From an uncultured bacterium (GTDB taxonomy: Bacteria; Spirochaetota; UBA4802; UB4802), in the NCBI GenBank assembly GCA_937920495.1, contig CALEUQ010000011.1, positions 1 through 64,000 of the forward strand: a stretch of 64,000 nucleotides of DNA, written 5' to 3'. Both the position numbers and the translations under genes were made by a program. Below, piece by piece: positions 30,846 to 41,582 of this stretch. The number at the start of each line of letters is the position of its first letter. Positions within the stretch are counted from its first letter, which is position 1. Below the pieces are notes generated by a model. The model saw only the letters and a list, made by a program, of their open reading frames with translations, made no database searches and was not told the DNA's origin.

Positions 30846-31817
30846 TTACCATGTGATAGTTCCCTGTTGATTGATGGTAAATGGTATAGGGAATTCTGTT
30901 TTTTTCAATGAAGCATTAAAAAGCATATTCCCCTTCATAGCATATTGTATATTCTTCTGTGTGATAGCCTGCGCAAAGCCTTTGCTTATATTTTTAGTGC
31001 TCAGGGTAGTAACACAGGTAATCTTTGATGCGCCATCAGCATTGTGTATGGTTGGTTGTCCCCTGGCTATTTCACTATCGTGGAGAATAAAATTATAATT
31101 CATCGATTTACCGGCAAGCATAGCCCTGGTTTTATTTTTAATGATGATATCAAAGGCAATTGATAAAGGTATATCAAATTTTGAAATGCTATCAGGAAAT
31201 CCCTTGCCCAGACAAAAATTCTGTATATCATTATAGAGGGAAGGAATTTCAAGCGGATTGATATTCTTCACGATATTTTTTAAATCAGAAAGAGAGGGGG
31301 GGATTATTTTAAAATGTGCTACATCAATTGATGGCTTGATAGTTGGGATTTCCTGTTTTATTGTAAAAGGTACCGCTATCGATTGGGCAATTTGAATGGA
31401 TGGTGGCAATGAAAATGCAATGGTCCCCTTTATAGTTAATACAATTGAATCCTTATTGTAGTATTCTTTTACTGCCTTCATAAGCTGTTCATACGTAATA
31501 GTGACAGCAAATGTTTTATTTGTTTTTGAATTTTTGGGTAATTTGAGTGTATCTGCAGATTGCAGTGAAAATAAAGAGAATGTGTCAATATATATTTGAC
31601 TTTGTATTGAATTTAAGTACAATGTGACAGGATAAGGGTTTTCAACTTCCAATGAAAAGAGCATGATCATATCGTTCAGGGTAATTTCTTTAAATTGAAA
31701 ATTTTGAAATGTAACGGTAGGTTTTTTCTGCAACATTGATGGGTCAAATGTAGTGCAGGTTATATAAAATAGTAAAGAAACAATCGATAATAGTAATAGA
31801 GTTTTTCTGGTTTTCAT
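30846..31817 (-). CDS. LEA type 2/WHy-domain lipoprotein-like protein
   Basis: Signal/lipobox-like N-terminus (LLFYITC) and NFQFKEITLNDMIMLFSLEVENPYPVTLYLNSIQSQIYID pattern. Confidence 0.65.
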   Translation of the reverse strand: MKTRKTLLLLSIVSLLFYITCTTFDPSMLQKKPTVTFQNFQFKEITLNDMIMLFSLEVENPYPVTLYLNSIQSQIYIDTFSLFSLQSADTLKLPKNSKTNKTFAVTITYEQLMKAVKEYYNKDSIVLTIKGTIAFSLPPSIQIAQSIAVPFTIKQEIPTIKPSIDVAHFKIIPPSLSDLKNIVKNINPLEIPSLYNDIQNFCLGKGFPDSISKFDIPLSIAFDIIIKNKTRAMLAGKSMNYNFILHDSEIARGQPTIHNADGASKITCVTTLSTKNISKGFAQAITQKNIQYAMKGNMLFNASLKKTEFPIPFTINQQGTITW

Positions 31818-32114
31818 AATGGTATCCCCTGAGAGTATAGTAGTATAAAGTGCTTGTATACAAGTACTATAGTTTGTCTATAGAAGTAGTCAATCACAAA
31901 ATTTGAAACAGCGTAGAGTAACAATTGTGAATTATACAGCACATGAGATAGATTTATAAAAGAATTTGGATGATAATTTTATAACGTAATATGGATAAGC
32001 ACAATGAAAATAGATTACGTTGTTTTAATAAGCCAGATCAATATTTATAAAAGGCATTTTGGCTGGTGTAGTAAGGAGAAATATTATATTAATTAATTAT
32101 ATAGGTTTTTAGAT

Positions 32115-32951
32115 ATGAGGACTATTATTGTGCGTATAATAATTGGTGTACTAGTAGTAATGATTTTTTCATTTCAGGCTACTACTATATTTGCACAGAG
32201 GACAAAGAGTAGCCAGGGTGCTGGTGAGCAGCGCAAAGCAGAAAAAGGCCTTAAAGATAATGAACGTTTCTTTTATTTTATAAATTTCTCGGTGTCAAAT
32301 GTTGCAGTGGAAGAAGAAAGGGCAATATGCCGTAAAGCAATATTATATGATATGTTTGCAAAATTTTTATATATGAAATTCAGGTTTAAAGATTCTTATG
32401 AGAACATTCGAAAAACACAGGAATTGCTTATATCTTTATACAGGATGGTATTGAATAGAGAAATTGAAGAAGGAAAAAAACTTTTAGATGCTGTATCGCC
32501 GGGGCCTATTATGAAAAGTGATTATGTATCAAAACACTATTGTAATTTAGGCTATACAAATAATGAGCAGGCAAGGAACTATATGGTTATGGCTGACAGT
32601 TACAGGACAACACTGTACTCTATGCGTTTATATAAATACATTCAGGCTTTGAAAAAAGCCAAACAGGCTAAACGATATGCTTTACTTGCATATGTGGCAT
32701 TTAATAATAAAGACTCACAACTAACGCTAGATAATAAGCAAAAAGTGGAACATGAACCATACATGTATTCATATATGAAAACAAAAATGGAATCAGTCAA
32801 AGACGAAAATGAAAAAAAATATCTGTTAAAAGTTCTGACTGACTGCTATTACCAACTCATTGATAATTACTCTTTTTATGATGATGTGTGGAGTAATGGT
32901 TCTTTACGTGAATTGCCAGAGTATGTAGAATATGAAAAAGAGGAAGAATAA
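32115..32951 (+). CDS. Hypothetical exported protein
   Basis: 278 aa ORF with signal peptide; 1-bp overlap with downstream SLT-TPR gene. Confidence 0.65.
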   Translation: MRTIIVRIIIGVLVVMIFSFQATTIFAQRTKSSQGAGEQRKAEKGLKDNERFFYFINFSVSNVAVEEERAICRKAILYDMFAKFLYMKFRFKDSYENIRKTQELLISLYRMVLNREIEEGKKLLDAVSPGPIMKSDYVSKHYCNLGYTNNEQARNYMVMADSYRTTLYSMRLYKYIQALKKAKQAKRYALLAYVAFNNKDSQLTLDNKQKVEHEPYMYSYMKTKMESVKDENEKKYLLKVLTDCYYQLIDNYSFYDDVWSNGSLRELPEYVEYEKEEE

Positions 32952-35266
32952 TGATGAGTATCAAACAATATGTATATGTAATAACTCTTTTGACTTTGAC
33001 AATATTTTTATCTGTCTCATGTTCTGATGTGGTGTTGCCGCTGGGATTATCTCAAATTGGGTTTTACAGCGATACGCACACCATAATCCAAACGCTTGAA
33101 AATAAACCGGAACTATCGTATACTGAACATTTTATGTTGGGATTGGCGTATAAAGATATAAAAGAACATAAGAAGGCACTGTATCACTTTGCCAATAGCT
33201 GTTTTATTGAACAAAGGGCACAAAAATTATCCATATACCCTCAGCCAGTCTATAGATTTGTCAGCCGTTTTTCTATAAAGTCGCATATGTATAACGATGC
33301 AATCTATGAGATAGCAAAGGGGTTTATGTACTATCAGGAATATGAATATGTAATAAAGTTTATTGACTTGATAAAAAGTGAAACAACGGGAGTATACCGT
33401 GATGCGCAGATGCTCAAGGCTGAAGCGTTAGCGCAACTGAAACACTTTGAGCAGGCGGAAAAGGTGTTACAGAAATGTATTTCAAAATTCAAGGATATAG
33501 ATTCTCTGGCGTGGTTGTATATAAAACTGGCATCGCTGTATGAAAAGCAAGATAAATATGCTGATGCAGTCAACAGCTATTATAATCTTTTAAAGATAAG
33601 TACAGCACGCTGGCAATCTGAAATTGCTGCCAAGCGGATATTGCAGATTGTGAGCACGAATTCTGATATTTCAGTAAGTTCTGATGAAATACTTCTCATT
33701 GTTAATGCATTGTATAATACAAAAAATTATAAAGATATTATCACTATTGACCAGGGTCTTTTACATTTGGATAGCGATAGTAAGACAAAATTTATTCTTG
33801 ATGTGATACGGGTTAAAACATTATGCCAGCTTGAGAAATGGGATGCATTACATAAAATATATGGTGAATATCAAGGAATTGATTCCAGATATGATATCGC
33901 TGCTACTATCGTGGATACTTTATGGGAAATTAATAAAAAGAGACAGGCTCTGGAGTGGCTAAAAAAATTGGAGAATGCTGGTAATCCAGAATACAAAAAG
34001 AAAGCATTATACTATACAGCACTCTATTCTGTCCAGAGAAAAGATTCAGACTCAAGGCTTGTAGATGAGTATGTGGCTCAGTATCCTGATGACACTGCTT
34101 CAGAGGAGTTATTATGGTTCTGTGCAAGAAACAATATTGCCAATACAAAAACTGCATTATATTATCTTGATAAATATTTTTCTACATTTGGTACAAAAGG
34201 TAAATATGCTGATGAGGTTTGTTTCTGGCTTTATAATCTGAAAAAAAACGAAAATCCCGATGACGCCGAGGCAATAGCGTATACAATGATAGCGTATTTG
34301 CCACAATCTGCGTACACCTGGATAGTGCTTGAACGGCTATCACCAAATTATTCATCTGAAAAGCTTTCATCTGATTTTTCAATGGCTCTTCAAACAGATA
34401 ATCTCACCGCCACTCTCTTTACTCATGCTATGTTGACCTACAAAGAAAGAGATAATAAAAAACGATTACAACGATTGGAAATGATAAAAAAATCTTTTCC
34501 AGAATCTCATGAGATAGAATATGATGATATCCCCACACGTGTTGGGAAAGTATCATTACATATTCCAGGTAGTATAGTTACACGAATTGAACATTACTTT
34601 TCTATAGGGTACATTGAGGGGATAAACAGGGAACTGGTATTGTATAGTGATAGTAATAGCAATGATGTTTTTCGTTTACAGTATCTCTTTGGATTAAAAT
34701 ATCAGAATTATTTTATGTCAGCTCAAGGGTTGGTGCAGCTTTTAAAGCGATTAGATAAAAAAGAAAATATATTTTTAATGCATGATGATGCAATTGAAAG
34801 CTTGTTAGCAAAACCCTTTGCTGGATGTGTTACACAGTCTTCAAAGAAATACAATGTAAGTGAACCTTTAATTTATGCTGTTATGAAGGCTGAATCCTTG
34901 TTCAATCCCAATGCCGAATCGCACGCAGGTGCTATCGGCCTTATGCAATTAATGATGCCCACGGCAAAAGAGATAGCAAAAAAGACAGGTATGGGCCAGG
35001 TGAGCAAGGAAGCTTTAAAAAATCCTTGCATATCCATAGAGTTGGGAACATTTTATATTTCCTGGTTAATGAAAAATTTGAAAAATGATATTACATTGGT
35101 TGCAGCTGCGTATAATGCGGGTATTGGCAATGTATTGAAATGGCCTTATGATACAGAAGACATGTTCACCGTTATGGTGCCATTTGCTGAGACCAAAGGC
35201 TATATAGAGCGAATTAAAAAGTTTTACTATCAATACCAGTTACTATATGATTTACACAGACAGTAA
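32951..35266 (+). CDS. TPR-containing lytic transglycosylase (SLT domain) lipoprotein
   Basis: Lipobox FLSVSCS; TPR-like helices; C-terminal AVMKAESLFNPNAESHAGAIGLMQLMMPTAKEIA and AAYNAGIGNVLKW. Confidence 0.92.
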   Translation: MMSIKQYVYVITLLTLTIFLSVSCSDVVLPLGLSQIGFYSDTHTIIQTLENKPELSYTEHFMLGLAYKDIKEHKKALYHFANSCFIEQRAQKLSIYPQPVYRFVSRFSIKSHMYNDAIYEIAKGFMYYQEYEYVIKFIDLIKSETTGVYRDAQMLKAEALAQLKHFEQAEKVLQKCISKFKDIDSLAWLYIKLASLYEKQDKYADAVNSYYNLLKISTARWQSEIAAKRILQIVSTNSDISVSSDEILLIVNALYNTKNYKDIITIDQGLLHLDSDSKTKFILDVIRVKTLCQLEKWDALHKIYGEYQGIDSRYDIAATIVDTLWEINKKRQALEWLKKLENAGNPEYKKKALYYTALYSVQRKDSDSRLVDEYVAQYPDDTASEELLWFCARNNIANTKTALYYLDKYFSTFGTKGKYADEVCFWLYNLKKNENPDDAEAIAYTMIAYLPQSAYTWIVLERLSPNYSSEKLSSDFSMALQTDNLTATLFTHAMLTYKERDNKKRLQRLEMIKKSFPESHEIEYDDIPTRVGKVSLHIPGSIVTRIEHYFSIGYIEGINRELVLYSDSNSNDVFRLQYLFGLKYQNYFMSAQGLVQLLKRLDKKENIFLMHDDAIESLLAKPFAGCVTQSSKKYNVSEPLIYAVMKAESLFNPNAESHAGAIGLMQLMMPTAKEIAKKTGMGQVSKEALKNPCISIELGTFYISWLMKNLKNDITLVAAAYNAGIGNVLKWPYDTEDMFTVMVPFAETKGYIERIKKFYYQYQLLYDLHRQ

Positions 35267-35347
35267 ATTATTGCATTGCAACGTACGTAAAAGAGTATTA
35301 TAGTATACAGTGGTAGCGTAAAATTATTATTATTCTGGAGGCAAGCG

Positions 35348-36046
35348 ATGATGAAGCAACATATTACACGTAGTGTTGTTATCATTTTGTCTATATTTTG
35401 TGCTGCAAATGTAATGGCAAAACCGGTAGGGAAAGTCCTGGATCTATCAGGGGATGTGGATATAACATCAGTTTCAGGAAAACGTATAATCCCAAATGAA
35501 GGAACCATAATAGAAGATACCGATAAAATCAGGACCGGAAGAAAATCATTTGTTGCTGTTATATTGAATGATGGGAGCAAACTGTTTGTGAGGGAGATAT
35601 CTGTACTGTATGTTCAGGATGTTAGAGTAAAAGATGCCAATCAGCCAACAAAAATTCAGATGATTACTGGAAAATTACGGGTCATTGCAGCTAAAACAAT
35701 GAAAGGCAACAGTGTGATTGTATATACACCTACTGCAATTGCCGGAGTGAGAGGAACTGATTTTGGCATAATAGCAACGCAATTTGAAACCAAGATAGTA
35801 GTGTTCAGAGGTGAAGTAGAAGTTGCAAATAGAGACACTAATATACTAAAATCATATATATTAAAGGATAGGGAGGAGACAAGGGTAACATATCAACAGC
35901 CACCTGAAGAACCTGTTACAGTGCCCGATTATATGTTGCCCAAATGGTTTGATAGTTATATCATTGATGAGAAGAGAAATGTTATAATTAAAATAAAACA
36001 GGAGGAAGGATTAATTGACCAACTCCTGCGGAAAAAAGATTTTTAA
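35348..36046 (+). CDS. FecR-domain protein
   Basis: Signal peptide; GKVLDLSGDVDIT..., IVYTPTAIAGVRGTDFGI... FRGEVEVAN. Confidence 0.88.
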   Translation: MMKQHITRSVVIILSIFCAANVMAKPVGKVLDLSGDVDITSVSGKRIIPNEGTIIEDTDKIRTGRKSFVAVILNDGSKLFVREISVLYVQDVRVKDANQPTKIQMITGKLRVIAAKTMKGNSVIVYTPTAIAGVRGTDFGIIATQFETKIVVFRGEVEVANRDTNILKSYILKDREETRVTYQQPPEEPVTVPDYMLPKWFDSYIIDEKRNVIIKIKQEEGLIDQLLRKKDF

Positions 36047-36794
36047 TGGATTACATATATGGTTGCTCTGTGTGGTAATTGTGTCGTGTACTTCCATTCA
36101 ACCAATCACGGGATATGATTCTATACTTGCTTACTATGAAAATGGGTACAGGAGTGATAACTGGAAAACACGATTGGAAGCAGTACAGGCGGTTGCTACA
36201 ATTAAAGGCCAGAGAGCCGAAAACCTTATCATCCAGGCATTATATGATACGCACGATGCTATAAAAATTGAAGCGTTGCAAATTCTTTTCAAAAGACCAA
36301 TTAAAAGGGCACGTGCACCAATACGAGAGTTAGCTCTTAATAGCAAGAGCGACAATGTCAGGTGGAATGCCTTACGAACATTATCGCGCTACCGTGATCC
36401 TCGTGATGCTTCTATTTTTATTTATAATTTTGCTGATGAAGACTGGCTCATCAGAGAAGCAGCTATTATTGGGCTGCTGAGTATTGATGATTATTCCACA
36501 AAATATATTCATATGGATGTTATCATCAATGCTCTGGATGACCCTTCAATAAGTGTTAAATTTGCAGCATTATCACATCTGAATATACAGCATCATACAA
36601 TATATACCAAACTGATACAGATGTTACATATAGAAAATAATCCACCATCTCTTTTGATTGCTATTTTAAAAGCTTTGCAGGCGTATAAAATAGAAGAAAA
36701 AGATAAAGACAAAATCGTTGAATTGCTTACACACAGCAACTCAACTGTAAGGATAACAGCCTTGCAGACATTGAAAGGCGCAAAGAAGCTGTAG
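36015..36794 (+). CDS. HEAT-repeat lipoprotein (TTG start overlapping the FecR gene)
   Basis: GGAGGAAGGA RBS then TTG; lipobox VVIVSC; repeated HEAT-like helices. Confidence 0.75.
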   Translation: MTNSCGKKIFNGLHIWLLCVVIVSCTSIQPITGYDSILAYYENGYRSDNWKTRLEAVQAVATIKGQRAENLIIQALYDTHDAIKIEALQILFKRPIKRARAPIRELALNSKSDNVRWNALRTLSRYRDPRDASIFIYNFADEDWLIREAAIIGLLSIDDYSTKYIHMDVIINALDDPSISVKFAALSHLNIQHHTIYTKLIQMLHIENNPPSLLIAILKALQAYKIEEKDKDKIVELLTHSNSTVRITALQTLKGAKKL

Positions 36795-36809
36795 TTTTAG
36801 TGTAAAAAA

Positions 36810-37469
36810 TTAATTTTTCTTTTCTTTTGCGATATATATCTTGTTTTGATTATCAACAACATCCTTCTTATATTCTTCGGGCAACTGTTCTCCCAATACC
36901 TGGTATACTTTAAAGCAATTTTCCTTTGCTCTACGGAAATAATAAATAGCATCTATTGGCTTTGATCTGACCAGGTAATCGTTGGCTATTTTTATGCCAT
37001 TACTAGCGTTGCTGATAAGAGGATCAACAGATGGATTAGGTTTGGTCTGTTCGATAGATGCCTTGAGAGAATGGCGAACACCCATTTTTATAACCTGAAT
37101 ATGAAGCTTTTCAGACTGTTCTTTATAGAGCTTTGCTAATCTCATAGCTACTTCCTTGATATCTTTTTCATTTTTAGTAAAGAGATTAGCAGATGCTATC
37201 ATCTCATTTCTAAAATATAGTGCGCTTGCTTCGGCATAAGTATCTACTAAACTATTGAATTCCTGTTCACCACCACCAAAATTATATATAGCAGCCCTGA
37301 GCAATTTAATGTTTTTAAAATTATCATAGCTTAATCGTTGTATTACTGCTTCTGCATCATAAAGGGGATTAAATTGCTTCTCGGGATTTTCCTGTGCGTA
37401 TGGAGCCGAGTAAAGTATTACGCATACTGCAAGAAAAATAATGGACAAAAAGAAATTTACATATTTCAT
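36810..37469 (-). CDS. Uncharacterised exported helical protein
   Basis: 219 aa with signal peptide. Confidence 0.65.
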   Translation of the reverse strand: MKYVNFFLSIIFLAVCVILYSAPYAQENPEKQFNPLYDAEAVIQRLSYDNFKNIKLLRAAIYNFGGGEQEFNSLVDTYAEASALYFRNEMIASANLFTKNEKDIKEVAMRLAKLYKEQSEKLHIQVIKMGVRHSLKASIEQTKPNPSVDPLISNASNGIKIANDYLVRSKPIDAIYYFRRAKENCFKVYQVLGEQLPEEYKKDVVDNQNKIYIAKEKKN

Positions 37470-37681
37470 AATGATATCTCCTTTATAAAAACATTTAGAT
37501 GATATACTGACATGTTTATGGTAAATATATAATATCTAAAGTATTAAAGTCAAGTAAAATGTTATATCGATGTAATATAAAAACATCTTGACGAAATTAT
37601 GTAAAAAAAGGTCTTAAGAGAAGATAACTACATTACTGGCAGTATATATCGGGTTGAAGAATAATTATAAAGGATACTGAT

Positions 37682-38785
37682 ATGGTCAAAAAAGCATATA
37701 TTTATAGTTTAGAAGAGTATGATGTTACAAAAAAGATATGTGGTGTATATATTCTTGAGAGGCTTATTTATACACTTCAAAAATCCGGAATTATTGATAT
37801 ATACATCATGCTATCAGAAAAAGAACAAATATTCTATGATCATAGGATATTGCCACATGTAAAAAAAAGAAAAATTACTATAAAAAAATGTTTGAAAGGG
37901 GATGTCCCTGAAAAAGGATCATTATATCTGCCATCAAACCTGTTTATACAGCCTCACTATTTTGATCATTTTAATGATTACTTCACACAAAAAAAAGGGT
38001 TATTTGAACCTGTATTAAATGACAGGCAATTCATAATTTCCACTAATGATGATATAAAAAAAGCTGAATTATTAGTTGTACAATACATAATTGATAATAC
38101 GGGAGGTTATATTGCCAAAAATATTAATAAACGAATTTCTATCCCTATTAGTTTGCAACTGGCCAAAACAAGAATACATCCTAATATTCTAACCATTATC
38201 AATATGATGGTGGGTTTTTTAAGTGCGTATTATGTGTTGCAGGGGACATACTGGCAGATGGTATTAGGAGGTTTTCTTTTTCAACTGGCATCAGTATTTG
38301 ATGGTGTTGATGGTGAGGTTGCCAAATTTACATTTAAAGTTTCAAAAATCGGCGGATGGCTTGATACGATCGGGGATAATGGGACACTTTTGCTATTCTT
38401 AATTGCTGTATCAGTATTATATTTTCAGAATACCTCAGCAGTTGCTGCAAGTATAATGATTATATTACTTTTTGCTGGCCTTTTCTGGTTTATTGGTATG
38501 ATAGTGTGGTATTTGCGGAAATTCAGTGAATCAGGTTCGCTGGTTGCATATGATAAGGAGTTTTTACAGAAATTGCCGCAGGATGATTTATTTGTAAAGT
38601 TTGCCCTCAGTATGAAATATTTCACCAAGAAAGAATTCTTTGCTCTTTTCTTTTTTTGTATAAGTTTTACCGGCAAGATCTATATTTTGATTCCTATAAT
38701 CACATGTACTGTGTGTTGTGGCGCTATTATTCTTACTATTATCAATAAAAAATATTTCAGTATATTTGATACATTACGCAAATAA
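37682..38785 (+). CDS. CDP-alcohol phosphatidyltransferase with N-terminal nucleotidyltransferase-like domain
   Basis: FDGVDGEVAKFTFKVSKIGGWLDTIGDN catalytic motif (DxxDG...G...D...D); multiple TM segments. Confidence 0.83.
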   Translation: MVKKAYIYSLEEYDVTKKICGVYILERLIYTLQKSGIIDIYIMLSEKEQIFYDHRILPHVKKRKITIKKCLKGDVPEKGSLYLPSNLFIQPHYFDHFNDYFTQKKGLFEPVLNDRQFIISTNDDIKKAELLVVQYIIDNTGGYIAKNINKRISIPISLQLAKTRIHPNILTIINMMVGFLSAYYVLQGTYWQMVLGGFLFQLASVFDGVDGEVAKFTFKVSKIGGWLDTIGDNGTLLLFLIAVSVLYFQNTSAVAASIMIILLFAGLFWFIGMIVWYLRKFSESGSLVAYDKEFLQKLPQDDLFVKFALSMKYFTKKEFFALFFFCISFTGKIYILIPIITCTVCCGAIILTIINKKYFSIFDTLRK

Positions 38786-38830
38786 TTGCGATAGTTGGTG
38801 CTATCATTTCATGGTGGGAATACAGTGGCA

Positions 38831-39064
38831 TTATTTACAATGGGAACACTTTTTGGTTGAACATCCCGAGCAAGATTGTTTACCGCGAAGGGTACTGACA
38901 AGAGAGATTATTTTTTCTGTGTTAGTAGATTGGCACTCGGGGCAGGGTGGACAGCTACTATCGCCCATTTTTTTGAGCTCACTGTAAATATACTGGCAAT
39001 TATTGCATCTATATTCGTACACAGGCATAAAGCTATACACGTATACTTGATGTATATCATACAA
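38831..39064 (-). CDS. FmdB-family zinc ribbon protein
   Basis: MPVYEYRCNNCQYIYSELKKMGDSSCPPCPECQS; likely start at the internal MPVYEY methionine (39028). Confidence 0.88.
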   Translation of the reverse strand: MYDIHQVYVYSFMPVYEYRCNNCQYIYSELKKMGDSSCPPCPECQSTNTEKIISLVSTLRGKQSCSGCSTKKCSHCK

Positions 39065-39116
39065 GATAGCACATGATTATAATAGCTGTAAAGAAAATAG
39101 TGAGTAAGAGTGCATT

Positions 39117-39845
39117 ATGAATATTCTATTAACTAATGATGATGGCATTCACGCAAAGGGCTTGCAGGTTTTAAAAAAAGTCCTATCAGAAAGTTATACG
39201 GTATATGCGATAGCTCCTGACAAAGAGCGCAGCGGATGTTCCAATGCCATCCAGATAAGAAAATCAATAAAGGTTGAGCAGATAGATGAATTTACCTATT
39301 CCGTTGATGGATTTACTGCTGACTGTGTCAATATAGGATTACATGGCGGGCTCATTCCGCCGGTTGATATTGTGATATCAGGTATCAATCATGGGCCCAA
39401 TTTAGGAGATGATATATATTTTTCGGGAACAGTTGCTGGCGCACGCACTGCGTATATTTTTGGTGTCAGCGGGATAGCACTGTCTATTGACTGCTATGAA
39501 GAATCAGATTATTTTTATGATGCTTCATTATTTTTACTGGAGTTGTTAAAGGATTATCCGCTTCATAGCAAAGAACCACTCTTTTTAAATGTAAATTATC
39601 CTGACATGCCACGCTCTGAGATAAAAGGCATACAGTATACGCGTTTAGGCAAGCGCTTTTATAGGGATTCGTATCGCATTGTACAGAATAACAATAATAT
39701 TTTTGATATGGAATTAGATGGCACAATTGAAAATGATGAAAGAGCGGGAAGCGATGTCACTGAATTACGGAATGGATATATTGTGGTCACACCATTAACC
39801 ATAGATGCTACTGATTATAATTTTATAGAGCGGTTAAAAATTTAG
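39117..39845 (+). CDS. surE: 5'/3'-nucleotidase SurE
   Basis: MNILLTNDDGIHAKGLQVL, APDKERSGCSNAI, VISGINHGPNLGDDIYFSGTVAGAR. Confidence 0.97.
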   Translation: MNILLTNDDGIHAKGLQVLKKVLSESYTVYAIAPDKERSGCSNAIQIRKSIKVEQIDEFTYSVDGFTADCVNIGLHGGLIPPVDIVISGINHGPNLGDDIYFSGTVAGARTAYIFGVSGIALSIDCYEESDYFYDASLFLLELLKDYPLHSKEPLFLNVNYPDMPRSEIKGIQYTRLGKRFYRDSYRIVQNNNNIFDMELDGTIENDERAGSDVTELRNGYIVVTPLTIDATDYNFIERLKI

Positions 39846-39861
39846 AGATAGTACATCATAT

Positions 39862-40551
39862 ATGGACGAATTGGACTTACACAAAAAGATTACCACATTG
39901 CTTGATAAGGCCACACATCTGCTCAATCATGCTAAGGATTATGAGCAGGCAAAAGTGACCTTACATACCCTTCTATCAATGGATTCAGAAAATCCTGTTG
40001 TGTTGTACAATCTTGCAATTGTATATATTCATTTACAGGATTATGAAAAAGCATATGAGTATTTGCAGCGCTGTATGGGCTTGCCAATGACGTTTATTGA
40101 TATACGACAGGTTCGCAAAGTGTATATCTTTGTGTTATTGAAAATGGGAAATTTTAACAAAGCTTTGAATGAACTGCAAGGGCTAAATGACGATGATGAC
40201 ATTGTTCAGATGAAGGCATTTGCACTTGAGAAAACAGGGAACTATCGTCAAGCTTTAGAATTGTATGAAGGCATATTGGAACAAAGACCCAATAATATGA
40301 ATGCGTGCAATGCCGTAGCATATATTCTGTCGATACTTCCGGATGGTAATATAAATAAAGCACTGGAATTAGCTAAAAAAGCGGTTTTACATGCTCCCGA
40401 TAACGCAGCATATAATGATACATTGGGGTATGTATATTATAAAAAGGGGCAATATGATCTGGCAAAAAAATTTCTAAAAAAAGCCCTTTCACTTGATCCT
40501 GATAGTCATGAAATACGAAAACACATTGAAGAGCTTTTAAATATAAGTTGA
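39862..40551 (+). CDS. TPR-repeat protein
   Basis: Repeated TPR motifs, e.g. AAYNDTLGYVYYKKGQYDLAKKFLKKALSLDPDS. Confidence 0.88.
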   Translation: MDELDLHKKITTLLDKATHLLNHAKDYEQAKVTLHTLLSMDSENPVVLYNLAIVYIHLQDYEKAYEYLQRCMGLPMTFIDIRQVRKVYIFVLLKMGNFNKALNELQGLNDDDDIVQMKAFALEKTGNYRQALELYEGILEQRPNNMNACNAVAYILSILPDGNINKALELAKKAVLHAPDNAAYNDTLGYVYYKKGQYDLAKKFLKKALSLDPDSHEIRKHIEELLNIS

Positions 40552-40683
40552 AATATATGTGATATATGGAACACAAGAAGCACAGTACAAAGTTTTAGTG
40601 GATACAAGTAATACACGTGCTATAAAGTGTGCTTATTATCGTAAAGTGTTGAATTATAACAATATTAAATTTATAAAAAGTTG

Positions 40684-40712
40684 TTGACGCAAAAAAGTAT
40701 GCTATGTATAAC
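40684..40712 (+). promoter_or_regulatory. Sigma70-type promoter
   Basis: TTGACG -17 nt- TATAAC upstream of the micro-ORF/TetR unit. Confidence 0.6.
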
Positions 40713-40813
40713 GTATGTAATAAAAAATCTTTTTTTATATAAAAATAATTAAAATGTTAACGATATGTATAGTAAGCATGGGTAATTATTGAATAGAAAG
40801 GGATATATTGTGT

Positions 40814-40921
40814 ATGAGCAAAGAATTGCAGGAAAAAGCTGAAAGAATGATTAAAGAACTTCAGGAAGCATTGCAACCAATAAAAGAAGAATTACTTCGT
40901 GTTAAAGGTGAAATAAAATAG
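40814..40921 (+). CDS. 35-aa putative microprotein upstream of TetR regulator
   Basis: MSKELQEKAERMIKELQEALQPIKEELLRVKGEIK; upstream AAAGGGA; amphipathic heptad-like pattern. Confidence 0.5.
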   Translation: MSKELQEKAERMIKELQEALQPIKEELLRVKGEIK

Positions 40922-40946
40922 ATTTTTAATATAAAGGGGTATACAG

Positions 40947-41555
40947 ATGCCAGCAAAAGGACAAAAACGGCGACAACAGATTGTAGATATAGCTAAAAAG
41001 ATGTTTATAGAAAAGGGTTTTCAGAGTACCCATATAGGTCAGGTGTGTGAAGAATTGAATATTGCTCGGGGTACGGTATATCAGTATTTTGGAAATAAGC
41101 GTGAAATACTTTACGCGATTCTTGAATCCATTGAAGAAAGCATTGATGATATACTTGATCCCGATGATCTCAGGGATCTTTTAAAAGATAATCCAACTCA
41201 AAAGGATATCATCAAATTCAACACCGACAGAATTACTGAATGTATAAAAGCTATTTTGAGTGAGCCCATTGTAATTAAGCTTATATTTAAAGATATTGTT
41301 GGCATAGATGAAGAAGTTGTTGAACGCGTGGACCAGTTTTTAAAGCATTTGATTAATATCGTTTCACGGGATATTGAGGAAATTAAGAAAAAAGGACTCT
41401 ATAAAAAGACACTTAATTCGGAAATTACAGCAATTATGCTCATTGGTTCAGTAATGTTCCTGGTTTATCAGTTTGATAAAGAGAAGAAGGATGTCACTGA
41501 TAAGGAAGTTATCAATTCACTGGTTACCCATTATTTCGGTGGTGTATTAAAATAA
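40947..41555 (+). CDS. TetR-family transcriptional regulator
   Basis: N-terminal HTH RQQIVDIAKKMFIEKGFQSTHIGQVCEELNIARGTVYQYFGNKREIL. Confidence 0.95.
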   Translation: MPAKGQKRRQQIVDIAKKMFIEKGFQSTHIGQVCEELNIARGTVYQYFGNKREILYAILESIEESIDDILDPDDLRDLLKDNPTQKDIIKFNTDRITECIKAILSEPIVIKLIFKDIVGIDEEVVERVDQFLKHLINIVSRDIEEIKKKGLYKKTLNSEITAIMLIGSVMFLVYQFDKEKKDVTDKEVINSLVTHYFGGVLK

Positions 41556-41582
41556 TCATATTGGCATAGTATATCTTTATAT

